A stretch of 37,639 nucleotides of DNA from Clostridia bacterium (GTDB taxonomy: Bacteria; Bacillota; Clostridia; Oscillospirales; Acutalibacteraceae). Below the pieces are notes generated by a model. That model worked only from the letters and a program-made list of their open reading frames with translations, was not told the origin of the DNA and made no database searches. The stretch covers positions 1 through 37,639 of the forward strand of contig JAFQCR010000006.1 of assembly GCA_017416345.1 (NCBI GenBank). Reading direction: 5' to 3'. Positions 6,311 to 14,117 of this stretch are shown here, piece by piece. The translations under genes and the position numbers were made by a program. How positions within the stretch are numbered: position 1 is the stretch's first letter; each line of letters opens with the position of its first letter.

Positions 6311-7846
6311 ATGGCAAATAAATTTGGCGCTGAAAATTATAAAGACTATATTCCAAAGCCTGTTTGCGAGGCTTATCCGCAGTATAACGAGTTTTATGAA
6401 AAGGCCTGGGAGCTGGCTTTTGACCACATAAAGTTCATTGACGGAATGCCGCAGAATCCTTATATGGACGAGGCTTTCTGTGCGACGCAGGTCTGGATCT
6501 GGGATACCTGCTTTATGACCCTTTTCTGTAAATATTGCAGGGATGTTTTCCCCGGAGTCGAGACACTTAACAACTTCTATGAAACTCTTTATGGTAAAAA
6601 AAGAATGCCGGTCATAACCACTCCCGACGACGAGCCTGAGTGGACAAAGGCAGTCCCCGGTGAACCTTATAGAATCGTGGTACATCTTGCCGATAATCCG
6701 CCGCTTTTTGCTTGGGCTGAGTATCAGAATGCTCTCGTTTCGGGTGATAAAGAGTATATCAAGACTCTTTTGTACGAAAGAAAATTCTTGCAGAAGCATT
6801 TTTATTGGTTTGAATCTTTGACCGAGCCTCTTAAAAGCATTGATGGTGTACTGATACGCACACGCGTCTTTAAAGAGGACAAAGGATATCATTGGGAGGG
6901 CGGTACCTCGGGTATGGACAACACCCCGAGAGGCAGAACCACCGAGCACTGCGAAAAACAACGCCCCAACAACCCCGATATGCTGTGGCTCGATGCCATT
7001 TGTCAGCAGGCTTTGTCGGCTAAAATGATTGCTGAGCTGTTCAAGCTCATTGACGACACCGATAACGAGAAGCTTTGGCTTGAACGTTATAACGAAAAGA
7101 AGGATATCGTCAACAAGTATTATTGGGATGACGAGGATAAGTTCTACTACGACATAGACTGCAAGACCGAAGCGTTTTATAAGATCATGACCATTGCGTC
7201 GTATTGGGCAATGACGGCCGAAATTGCCTCGAAAGAGCAGGCCGACGAAATGGTAAAGCAACTCTTTAACGACAAGACCTTGCACGCCAAGGCACCGTTT
7301 TTGTCGCTGTCAAGAAGTGATAACGACTATAAGACCGTCGGTCAGTATTGGCGTGGCGGTGTTTGGCTTCCCACAGCCTATGCCACCGTCAAGGGTCTTG
7401 AAAACTACGGTAAATTTAAGGAAGCACACACCCTTGCAACCGAGCTTCTGAACCACATGTATAAGACCTATTCTGAGTTTGAGCCGCACACCATCTGGGA
7501 GGCTTATTCCCCCGAGGAATACAAGCCCGCCACCAACGAAACGGGTCGTCCCGAATATTCACGTCCCGACTTCTGCGGCTGGTCGGCTTTGGGCCCCATT
7601 TCGATGTATATCGAGCAGGTTTTGGGATTCTATTCCATTGATGCCTTCACTAATACCGTCAAGTGGCAGAAGCCCGATGATATTAAGGGTGAGATTGGCA
7701 TTAAGAATCTCCGTTTCGGCAATATCATCACCGATATCGTGGCTAACGGCAACGACTGCACCGTTACCTCCAACGGTGAGTACACCTTGGCCGTAAACGG
7801 CGTTGAGCATAAGATCACAGCAGGCGAAAATAGGATCACGGTTTAA
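6311..7846 (+). CDS. MGH1/GH63-like (alpha/alpha)6-barrel glycoside hydrolase
   Basis: This 511-residue protein without a signal peptide is therefore cytoplasmic. The sequence follows the trehalase/GH63/mannosylglycerate-hydrolase-like fold: an aromatic WIWDTCFMTLF segment near residues 60-70, then GGTSGMDNTPRG with D203 as candidate general acid, QYWRGGVWLPTAYATVKGL, and HTIWEAYSPE with E397 as candidate base. A small beta-rich tail after about residue 435 resembles a C-terminal sandwich. It should hydrolyse an intracellular oligosaccharide or glycoside, with trehalose, mannosylglycerate and glucosylglycerate among the options. The ribosome site GGATGTGAT is imperfect but complementary to the 16S tail. 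No transporter gene is adjacent in this window. Confidence 0.8.
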   Translation: MANKFGAENYKDYIPKPVCEAYPQYNEFYEKAWELAFDHIKFIDGMPQNPYMDEAFCATQVWIWDTCFMTLFCKYCRDVFPGVETLNNFYETLYGKKRMPVITTPDDEPEWTKAVPGEPYRIVVHLADNPPLFAWAEYQNALVSGDKEYIKTLLYERKFLQKHFYWFESLTEPLKSIDGVLIRTRVFKEDKGYHWEGGTSGMDNTPRGRTTEHCEKQRPNNPDMLWLDAICQQALSAKMIAELFKLIDDTDNEKLWLERYNEKKDIVNKYYWDDEDKFYYDIDCKTEAFYKIMTIASYWAMTAEIASKEQADEMVKQLFNDKTLHAKAPFLSLSRSDNDYKTVGQYWRGGVWLPTAYATVKGLENYGKFKEAHTLATELLNHMYKTYSEFEPHTIWEAYSPEEYKPATNETGRPEYSRPDFCGWSALGPISMYIEQVLGFYSIDAFTNTVKWQKPDDIKGEIGIKNLRFGNIITDIVANGNDCTVTSNGEYTLAVNGVEHKITAGENRITV

Positions 7847-7888
7847 AGCCTTTCAAAAAACAACCCACGGTTGATTTAATAAATTTTG

Positions 7889-7961
7889 CCTCCGTTGAAA
7901 ACAAATGAAGGTTGTGCTATCATAAAAATGAAGATAGCGCTGTCATTAATTTCAACGGAGG
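7889..7961 (+). promoter_or_regulatory. Promoter/operator region of the first XRE gene
   Basis: TTGAAA (7895-7900), a 17-bp spacer and TATCAT (7918-7923). The near-palindrome GATAGCGCTGTC (7932-7943) lies just downstream of the -10. A larger inverted repeat, CCTCCGTTGAAA (7889-7900) and TTTCAACGGAGG (about 7950-7961), covers the -35 on one side and the ribosome site on the other. This arrangement suits autorepression by the encoded XRE protein. Confidence 0.55.
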
Positions 7962-7968
7962 TTTATTT

Positions 7969-8808
7969 ATGGATATGACTGTTATAGGTAAAAACATAGC
8001 CGATCTGCGTCGGCAACGCTCGGTCAAGCAGGACGAGCTGGCAAGGTTTGTCGGTGTTTCGGCGCAGGCTGTTTCCAAATGGGAAAACGGCGGTGTCCCC
8101 GACACCGAGCTGCTCCCCAAGATCGCCGACTTTTTCGAGGTCTCGATAGACGCACTTTTTGGGAGAAACAACACGGTTGTCGATATTCAGGAGGCGATAT
8201 TAAAAGATATCCAATCCAAAAAGGAAAGTGACCGAATATCAAGAGCGTTTGAGCTGTGCTGGGCGATCGAGCAGTCGATGTACGGAACCATCTTTTCGGA
8301 TCCCGAAAGGTTTAAGGAAGAAGCCGATGCGCACACCGAGGACGATCAGCTTTACTCGCAGGTGCTTGTCGACTCGGGCTATACGGAAATGGGGCTTTTT
8401 AACCGAATCAAGTATTTCCTTGTGGTCCCCGATGCAATTGATAAGGACAAGGCACTTTTAAACGGAATCGATTATCCTGCGTTCTTTAAGATAATGTCGG
8501 ATAAAGAGCTTTTTGATTCGCTTGTGCTTTTGTACAAGCGTGAAAGCACACACGCTTTTACCGAAAAGCTTTTGGTTGATGGGCTAAACATCACTGCGGA
8601 CAAGGCTAAGCAGATAATATCACAACTGCTGAAATTAAGCCTTTTAGGCAGAACGGTTGCCGAAACCGATGACGGTTTGGTGGAGTTTTACAGCTTTTAT
8701 CCGAGACCGTCGTTCGTTTCAATGCTGATATTTGCAAGAGAAATGATAGATATTCCCGACAATTTTTACGTCAATAACCGAAGCCGCCGCAAACCGTTCC
8801 TTAAGTAA
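7969..8808 (+). CDS. XRE-family transcriptional regulator with a long C-terminal domain
   Basis: The protein has 279 residues from ATG 7969, which sits 7 nt after CGGAGG. The N-terminal HTH_3/XRE domain covers about residues 6-64 (NIADLRRQRSVKQDELARFVGVSAQAVSKWENG, then LLPKIADFFEVSIDALFG). The remaining 210 residues are helical and acidic with a winged-helix-like segment near residues 185-235 (LLVDGLNITADKAKQIISQLLKL), and I recognise no named domain. It presumably senses a ligand or partner protein. It is monocistronic and probably autoregulated. It shares its HTH type with the XRE gene at 9443 but not its C-terminus. Confidence 0.85.
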   Translation: MDMTVIGKNIADLRRQRSVKQDELARFVGVSAQAVSKWENGGVPDTELLPKIADFFEVSIDALFGRNNTVVDIQEAILKDIQSKKESDRISRAFELCWAIEQSMYGTIFSDPERFKEEADAHTEDDQLYSQVLVDSGYTEMGLFNRIKYFLVVPDAIDKDKALLNGIDYPAFFKIMSDKELFDSLVLLYKRESTHAFTEKLLVDGLNITADKAKQIISQLLKLSLLGRTVAETDDGLVEFYSFYPRPSFVSMLIFAREMIDIPDNFYVNNRSRRKPFLK

Positions 8809-8825
8809 CAAGGTACAAATTGACC

Positions 8826-9310
8826 GTAGGGGAGCACCTATGTGTGCTCCCGAAAGCCTGCTTGCGGCGGCAGGGATAACCTCTGACAGAGGCCGTCCCC
8901 CTTTGTCGCTTTGCGACATTTCCCCCACGCCGTGGGGGAATCTTCCTTGCCCTACAAAACTATCTGAGGTTTATTGTAGGGACCGACCTCCCGGGCGGTC
9001 CGCAAAGCCGGCATCGGCGGGCGGCCAATGGCCGCCCCTACGGTTAGCTGCGCTCTGCGCAATTTAGCTTTTGCGATAGCAAAAATTTAGCACTATCGTA
9101 GGGAACGACGCCCTCGTCGTTCCGCAAGCCAACTTACGGCGGCAGGAGCAACCTCTGACAGAGGCCGTCCCCCTTTGTCGCTTTGCGACATTTCCCCCAC
9201 GCCGTGGGGGAATCTTCCCTGCCCTACATTTTTTGGTTGTTTTTGTAGGGAACGGATTTATCCGTTCCGCAAAGCCTGCTTACGGCGGGCGATTCGTGAA
9301 TCGCCCCTAC
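8826..9310. repeat. Four GTAGGG...CCCTAC modules alternating 130, 66, 130 and 66 bp
   Basis: The modules are 8826-8955, 8976-9041, 9098-9227 and 9245-9310. Each starts GTAGGG and ends CCCTAC. Each begins with a hairpin whose arms differ in sequence but still pair (GAGCAC/GTGCTC, GGACCG/CGGTCC, GAACGAC/GTCGTTC, GAACGGAT/ATCCGTTC). This is followed by a conserved linker like CGCAAAGCCTGCTTACGGCGG. The 66-bp modules then close with a second palindrome (GCGGCCAATGGCCGC or GCGATTCGTGAATCGC). The 130-bp modules carry a nearly identical tail with three hairpins (CCTCTGACAGAGG, TGTCGCTTTGCGACA, CCCCCACGCCGTGGGGG). No gene is apparent in this interval. Confidence 0.85.
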
Positions 9311-9385
9311 GAGGTTGAGGCCAAAAATCAACCAACGGTTGGGGAGTTTGGGCGTTTTGAGCTTGTGAACTCTAAAACGGGTGTG

Positions 9386-9414
9386 TTGCGGTGGAAGTTT
9401 TCGTGTGGTATACT
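9386..9414 (+). promoter_or_regulatory. Promoter for the second XRE gene
   Basis: TTGCGG (9386-9391), a 17-bp spacer and TATACT (9409-9414), about 30 bp before the start codon and upstream of AAAGGAGG. Confidence 0.55.
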
Positions 9415-9442
9415 TTATTCAGAAAATAAAGGAGGTCATATT

Positions 9443-9814
9443 ATGAACGAACTTACCATCGGAACAAGGATCGCAGACCTGCGTACTGCACTTAATCTCA
9501 CACAGCTTGAGCTTGCCGAGAGGCTTGGCGTGACCGACAGGGCTGTTTCTAAATGGGAAACGGGTGCAAGCTACCCCGATATCACGCTTTTACCGCAGTT
9601 GGCCGATATTTTTAACGTCACGACCGACTATCTGTTGAGAGGTCAACCTACGGTCAAGCGGGAATTTTACGTGGATTACGCCAACTTCAAGTTTAACGAT
9701 ACCGTTAATAAAAAGTACCTTGCGAACGGGTGGAATATCGCAGATATGAAGCTGTCGGGCGACGGTGACGGTGCCTGCGTGTGCGCAATTCTTTTTGAAA
9801 AAGAGGTATACTGA
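9443..9814 (+). CDS. Small XRE-family regulator with a short C-terminal domain
   Basis: The protein has 123 residues from ATG 9443, with AAAGGAGG at 9428-9435. The open frame extends upstream, but that part crosses the GTAGGG repeat and the promoter and is unlikely to be translated. The N-terminal XRE helix-turn-helix spans about residues 7-66 (QLELAERLGVTDRAVSKWETG). The last 50 residues, from REFYVDYANF to CAILFEKEVY, form a compact alpha/beta segment containing LANGWNIADM. It resembles DUF4177-type domains but I am not certain. It is probably a repressor; its targets are unknown. It is followed by copy 2 of the 106-bp element. Confidence 0.8.
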   Translation: MNELTIGTRIADLRTALNLTQLELAERLGVTDRAVSKWETGASYPDITLLPQLADIFNVTTDYLLRGQPTVKREFYVDYANFKFNDTVNKKYLANGWNIADMKLSGDGDGACVCAILFEKEVY

Positions 9815-9852
9815 AAAATAGAAAAACAGCGACTCACGGAGCGTTCAATTAG

Positions 9853-9958
9853 GGAGAAATCGGTTTTTCGGTGAAATTTGAATTGTTGCTTGTTGAAAAG
9901 CCTTGAAATACGGCAGTATTCCTGCACTTTTCAACTTCGCAGCTACTTCAAATTTCAT
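9853..9958 (-). repeat. 106-bp interspersed palindromic element, copy 2
   Basis: It is the reverse complement of the element at 4661-4766, with about nine differences and no gaps in hand alignment. The inverted ends GAAATTTGA and TCAAATTTC and the GTTGAAAA/TTTTCAAC stem are preserved. It lies between the second XRE gene and the araC-like gene. Confidence 0.8.
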
Positions 9959-10011
9959 CCTACAAAACTGCATAGCACCCAAAACAGATGAATTTTTGTT
10001 GGTATAAAAGG

Positions 10012-10052
10012 AAAAAGACCACGTTAACGCTGGCGCGTACCGTGGTCTTTTG
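10012..10052. terminator. Bidirectional terminator between the convergent XRE and AraC genes
   Basis: AAAAGACCACG (10013-10023) pairs with CGTGGTCTTTT (10041-10051), with an inner ACGC/GCGT stem. The A-rich and T-rich flanks allow it to end transcripts from both directions. Confidence 0.75.
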
Positions 10053-10094
10053 ACGCATTAGACCGCAAAAGGCGCTGTTTTGGGCGAATTATCC

Positions 10095-10895
10095 CTAAGT
10101 GAACGCTCCGCAATCGAGTCGCTGTTTTTGTCTGTATTCGGTTGGGGAAATGCCCTTCAGCTTTTTGAACTGCTTACTGAAATGGTATTCGTCGTAAAAG
10201 CCAAGGTTGTGTGCAACCTGCTTCATCTGGATGTCGGGGAACATATTAAAATACGAAATGGCTTCCTCGATCTTGAAATTCAAAATATATTGGTGGATGG
10301 AGACCCCATGCTTTTGCTTGAACTTGTTTTCGGCCGTTTTGACCGAAACGTTAAGAGCGGCCGCAAGCTCGGAATTGCTGAAGAATTTTTCGGGGTTGGA
10401 GTGGATTATGTTCTGCAGCTTGACCGCAAGCTCGGTGTCGGCCGTGTAGAGGTGGTGCCCGTAAAGCTCACACAGTAAAAGCTCAAAATAAAGGTCGGCC
10501 TTACGCTGATTGCCTGCAAGCTTGGCGTTGACGGTGTGGGAAAACAAGCGCTTAATGTTGGGGTTGTTGGAGGCATCTATCAACGGATCAATTCCACTGC
10601 TTCCATTGGTCAGCAGATCGCCGTCCTCTTTTGACACGTGAAAATACATGGTTTTGGTGGCAGGTGAGCAGGGTGCAAGTCCAAAATGCAGGTTTTCGGC
10701 CGTGAGGATGAGCAAATGATCCTTTTCCACATCAAAAACCTCATCGTTTTGTCCGAATTTCCATTCGCCCTGCAGAACGTAGATAAAATCGTGCTCCCGC
10801 ATTTTGCGCTTTGGGTGCACAAACGGCGTGGCGTAAAAGTTGATATTAGCCTCGGTCACGGTGTGCAGATGCTCGGTCGTAAACAGATTTTTCAT
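10095..10895 (-). CDS. AraC-family transcriptional regulator
   Basis: The protein has 266 residues from the ATG at 10895, with GGAGGTGA just upstream on the minus strand. An N-terminal cupin-like sensor of about 120 residues (HDFIYVLQGEWKFG) is followed by the two C-terminal helix-turn-helices of the AraC family: AAALNVSVKTAENKFKQ with HQYILNFKIEEA, and VAHNLGFYDEYHFSKQFKK with ISPTEYR. The gene is transcribed divergently from the activase-GRE operon from back-to-back promoters. It is therefore very likely the regulator of that operon, with a sugar or related metabolite as ligand. Confidence 0.92.
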   Translation of the reverse strand: MKNLFTTEHLHTVTEANINFYATPFVHPKRKMREHDFIYVLQGEWKFGQNDEVFDVEKDHLLILTAENLHFGLAPCSPATKTMYFHVSKEDGDLLTNGSSGIDPLIDASNNPNIKRLFSHTVNAKLAGNQRKADLYFELLLCELYGHHLYTADTELAVKLQNIIHSNPEKFFSNSELAAALNVSVKTAENKFKQKHGVSIHQYILNFKIEEAISYFNMFPDIQMKQVAHNLGFYDEYHFSKQFKKLKGISPTEYRQKQRLDCGAFT

Positions 10896-10920
10896 TTGTT
10901 CACCTCCGCTTGTTTTCTTA

Positions 10921-10978
10921 ATTTTACATCTTGTTTTCCCGTTTGTCAATTGAAAATAACTCAAGTAGGGTATATGAT
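10921..10978. promoter_or_regulatory. Back-to-back divergent promoters between the AraC gene and the GRE operon
   Basis: The plus-strand promoter is TTGAAA (10950-10955), 17 bp, TATGAT (10973-10978). The minus-strand promoter is TTGACA (complement of 10944-10949), 17 bp, TAAAAT (complement of 10921-10926). The two -35 boxes directly abut, so one bound regulator could control both directions. Confidence 0.7.
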
Positions 10979-11007
10979 ATGATCAGACCTGAATTTGAGG
11001 AGCAATT

Positions 11008-11730
11008 ATGAAGATTTTTCAAAAGGGATTCAACTACTCGCAGGACGGCCCCGGGAACCGACTTGTGTACCATTTGCTTGGGTGCAATATGCGGTGTCCG
11101 TGGTGCTCCAACCCAGAGGGGTTTAGCGTTAACGGTGACGTACTTTTTGAGATGACACCGCAGGATATCCTGGCCGAGGCGCTATCATGCAAGCCAATGT
11201 TTTTTGATGGCGGCGGAGTGACCTTCACGGGTGGCGAATGTACCCTTTGGGGCGCAGAGCTGACCGAAGCATTGAAGCTTTTGCAGGAAAATGGCATCGA
11301 CACCTGCATCGAGACCAATGGCACAAGTGCTGATTTTGAGAAAATAGCCGAGCATCTGAACCAAGCGATAATTGATTTAAAGCACCCCGATTCCGACAGG
11401 CTGCAGGCGGTCTGCGGTGTGGGTAACGAGGTCACACGGCAGAATATCATCGCCTTTGCTCAAAGCGGTAAGGAGCTGCTTATCCGTGTGCCGCTTATCG
11501 GTGGCTTTAACACCGACCGTGAGGCGATCGACGGTTTTGCAAAATTTTTCTGCTCTGTCAACCGTCCCAACGTGAAGATCGAGCTGCTGAAATACCACGA
11601 ATACGGCAAGGACAAGTGGGAAAAGGCAGGGCTTCAATATAAAATGGAAAATGCCTTTGTACGGGAAGAGCAACGGTGTGAGACAGAAGAAAATTTCAGA
11701 CGTTTTGACTTGAACGTAGTGAGAACATAA
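11008..11730 (+). CDS. Glycyl-radical-enzyme activating protein (radical SAM)
   Basis: This 240-residue protein has the radical-SAM cluster motif C26-NMR-C30-PW-C33, followed by GGGVTFTGGECTL, which contributes to SAM binding. It uses a [4Fe-4S] cluster and S-adenosylmethionine to install the glycyl radical on its partner enzyme. It is compact like PflA and lacks the extra ferredoxin-type domain between the first strand and the rest of the barrel that most non-PFL activases carry. The start ATG has AGGAG 5-6 nt upstream. It is the first gene of the operon and ends 12 nt before the GRE start, so the pair is translationally close. Confidence 0.92.
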   Translation: MKIFQKGFNYSQDGPGNRLVYHLLGCNMRCPWCSNPEGFSVNGDVLFEMTPQDILAEALSCKPMFFDGGGVTFTGGECTLWGAELTEALKLLQENGIDTCIETNGTSADFEKIAEHLNQAIIDLKHPDSDRLQAVCGVGNEVTRQNIIAFAQSGKELLIRVPLIGGFNTDREAIDGFAKFFCSVNRPNVKIELLKYHEYGKDKWEKAGLQYKMENAFVREEQRCETEENFRRFDLNVVRT

Positions 11731-11742
11731 AGGAGAATGCTT

Positions 11743-14109
11743 ATGTACGGTATATATAATTCGGCTTCGGTAACGGCCGCCGCAAAGGAGCTTTTTAAAG
11801 AGGAACGTGCCAAAAAACGTGTTGACGGTTGGTTTTTGGCAAGGGAAACGGTCTGCGACCTTGGTGATAGCTTAAAAGACCTTTCCAAAGAAATGCGTGC
11901 CGCCAAGGAGCTGGAGGCTATCGTTTCCAAGCTGCCGCTTTCTATCAGCGACAACGCCGTTTTTGCAGGCAGTCAGTCGGATGCCTTTGCCCGAAGCTAT
12001 GCGCTTATCAATCCGACCTTTAAAGTCGAGACCTTTTCGGGCTATTGCGACCCCACGGCGGTTTATAACGATATTGAGCCTGATGAGGAGTTCACCAAGG
12101 AGCGTATCGACCGTGTGCGTGAGTTCTCCAAAAATTCGGCCTATGTCAAGAGCCTTACTGCGATGTACAGCCAATACGAGGACTACACCGCCGAGGTTGC
12201 ATTTTTCATCGAGCAGGTCACGGGTCACATTATACCCGATTTCCGTTTTATTTTGAAAAACGGTGTCAAGGCGGTTATTGACGAGATAAATCAAAGAATG
12301 GCCGCCGAAATAGACCCTAAAAGACTTGACAATTATGAGGCCTTCAAGGTTGCGGTTAATTGTGTGCTGATCTTAAGCCGCAGATATGCGGAAATTGCCG
12401 CCGAAAAGGCAAAGACGGTCGAAGGCAAGAAAAAGGATGAGCTTTTGCACCTTGCCGCAACCTTGAAAAAGGTGCCCTTTAACGGTTGCGACACGCTGTT
12501 TGAGGCTATTCAGAGCTATATGCTGCTGTGGGAGGTAATGTGTTTAGAGCAGGCTCCCAACCCGTTTGCCTTCTCGGTGGGTAATGCCGACCGCATTTTT
12601 GAGCCTTACCGTTTGAAGGACGGTATGTCACGTGAGGATGCCGCTTCTCTTTTAAAGCATTTTCTTGTGTTCTTCAACGTTGGTGACCGTAGCTGGGCGA
12701 TCTCTCAGAATTTGCTTATCTCGGGCCGTGACGTTGAGGGAAACGACCTCACCAACGAAACATCCTATGCCTTGATGGATGCTTATTTTGATATGAACCT
12801 GCCACAGCCGATACTGTCGGTGAAATTACATAAAAACACCCCCGACAAGGTCTATGAGGAGCTGGGTCGGTTTTTCTTCTCGCCCGGTGTGCTGACACCG
12901 TCGCTTTTCAATGACGATTCGGTGTTTGAAATCTTAAAGGGCAGAAACGTTAAGGAATGCGACCTTGCCGATTACTCGGTTGCAGGCTGTCAGGAGCCGC
13001 TTATCATGGGCAAGGACAACGGCAACACCACCAACAGCTGGCTGAGTATGCCCAAGGTGCTGGAGCTTTGCCTTAACAACGGTTATTCGATGATAACCGG
13101 TAAGGCAATTGAGCCCACCGAGCCAAAAGACACAAAATATCTGCTGGAAAATATCCGTGAGATATTCTATAATACTCTTGAGCATTACGTTGACAAGATG
13201 TGTGATGCCGCAAACGGTGCATCCAAGGCCGTCAGCGAGCTTCCCGTGCCGTTTTTGAGCGTTGCGATGGGCGGAGTTAAAACGGGCTATGATATGCGTG
13301 ATACCGAAAATCAAGGCACCGAGTACAACGGAAGCGGATGCCTTATCCACGGCTTAAGCGTTATGGCCGATTCGTTTGTAGCCATCGACAAGCTTTTGGC
13401 CGAGAGACCGGAATGGACAGACCAACTTATCCCTGCACTTAAGGCCAATTTCGAAGGCTTTGAGGAGCTGCACAATTTTTTGAAATCGGCACCCAAATTC
13501 GGCAACAATATTGCCGTTGTTGATGATGAGGTCGCCGAGATCGCCGCCCGTGTTTCGGATATCGTGTCGGCTCGCAAAAACTACCTCGGCAACCCCTTCA
13601 GAGCCGACTGGGCAAGTCCCACGACCCATTTGACCTACGGTTATTGGGTGGCCGCAACCCCCGACGGACGTGTTGCACGTGAACAGCTCAACTACGGCGT
13701 TGATCCGCTTTACGGTGAGGCAAGTGGGGGTATGGGCTTCAGAATGCTGTCCAATATGAAGCTCCCGTTTGAGAAATTTGGTGGCGGATATGCTTCGCAT
13801 CTTGGCATCGACCCCAAATATTTTACTGCCGACAGTTTTGAGGGCAAGGGTCTTGATTTTTCTCGCAGAGTGGTTAAGCCATTGTTCTTTAATCCTTCGA
13901 TAAAGGGACGTGTTTCACCGTTCTACCTCTATGTAAACGTGACCACGCCCGACACCTTGCGCAAGGTCTTGGCCGACCCCAAAAAGTATGCGCCCTCGGG
14001 TGTTTACATTATGCGTATCCACGGAACCTTTGTGAATTTCCTCGATCTGTCACCTGCAATTCAGCAGGATATCATTAAGCGTCTCGACCCCAACTCTACC
14101 GAAATGTGA
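11743..14109 (+). CDS. Glycyl radical enzyme with non-canonical glycyl and cysteine motifs
   Basis: The protein has 788 residues from ATG 11743. AAAGGAG lies 7 nt upstream, whereas the in-frame ATG at 11737 is only 1 nt from it. The PFL-like domain covers most of the chain. The thiyl cysteine is C416 in AGCQEP, with E418 two residues on, as in GRE dehydratases and lyases. At the C-terminus the glycyl site aligns as RIHGTFVNF with G761, where RVxGYxxxF is typical; the downstream DLSPAIQQDIIKR matches the usual helix. It lacks the CC pair of true pyruvate formate-lyase. Reaction unknown: radical dehydration or C-O/C-C cleavage of a polyol, sugar or anhydrosugar is inferred from the linked kinase and isomerase genes. 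The stop overlaps the following gene's ribosome site. Confidence 0.88.
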   Translation: MYGIYNSASVTAAAKELFKEERAKKRVDGWFLARETVCDLGDSLKDLSKEMRAAKELEAIVSKLPLSISDNAVFAGSQSDAFARSYALINPTFKVETFSGYCDPTAVYNDIEPDEEFTKERIDRVREFSKNSAYVKSLTAMYSQYEDYTAEVAFFIEQVTGHIIPDFRFILKNGVKAVIDEINQRMAAEIDPKRLDNYEAFKVAVNCVLILSRRYAEIAAEKAKTVEGKKKDELLHLAATLKKVPFNGCDTLFEAIQSYMLLWEVMCLEQAPNPFAFSVGNADRIFEPYRLKDGMSREDAASLLKHFLVFFNVGDRSWAISQNLLISGRDVEGNDLTNETSYALMDAYFDMNLPQPILSVKLHKNTPDKVYEELGRFFFSPGVLTPSLFNDDSVFEILKGRNVKECDLADYSVAGCQEPLIMGKDNGNTTNSWLSMPKVLELCLNNGYSMITGKAIEPTEPKDTKYLLENIREIFYNTLEHYVDKMCDAANGASKAVSELPVPFLSVAMGGVKTGYDMRDTENQGTEYNGSGCLIHGLSVMADSFVAIDKLLAERPEWTDQLIPALKANFEGFEELHNFLKSAPKFGNNIAVVDDEVAEIAARVSDIVSARKNYLGNPFRADWASPTTHLTYGYWVAATPDGRVAREQLNYGVDPLYGEASGGMGFRMLSNMKLPFEKFGGGYASHLGIDPKYFTADSFEGKGLDFSRRVVKPLFFNPSIKGRVSPFYLYVNVTTPDTLRKVLADPKKYAPSGVYIMRIHGTFVNFLDLSPAIQQDIIKRLDPNSTEM

Positions 14110-14117
14110 GGATAAAA

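Noticed and set aside
6260-7285. Minus-strand open frame of 341 codons
   Set aside because: It is opposite the glycosidase gene and crosses the upstream terminator. There are no supporting signals.
8810-9440. Possible mobile element in the repeat-rich gap
   Set aside because: No transposase-like reading frame or target duplication could be identified. Only noncoding palindromic modules are present.
9233-9442. N-terminal 70-residue extension of the second XRE protein
   Set aside because: It is encoded by the GTAGGG repeat and the promoter. The ATG at 9443 has a consensus ribosome site and starts exactly at the XRE domain.
11743-14109. Annotating the glycyl radical enzyme as pyruvate formate-lyase
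   Set aside because: True PFL has adjacent Cys-Cys at the active site. Here there is a single Cys in GCQEP, and the gene is linked to sugar kinase and isomerase genes.
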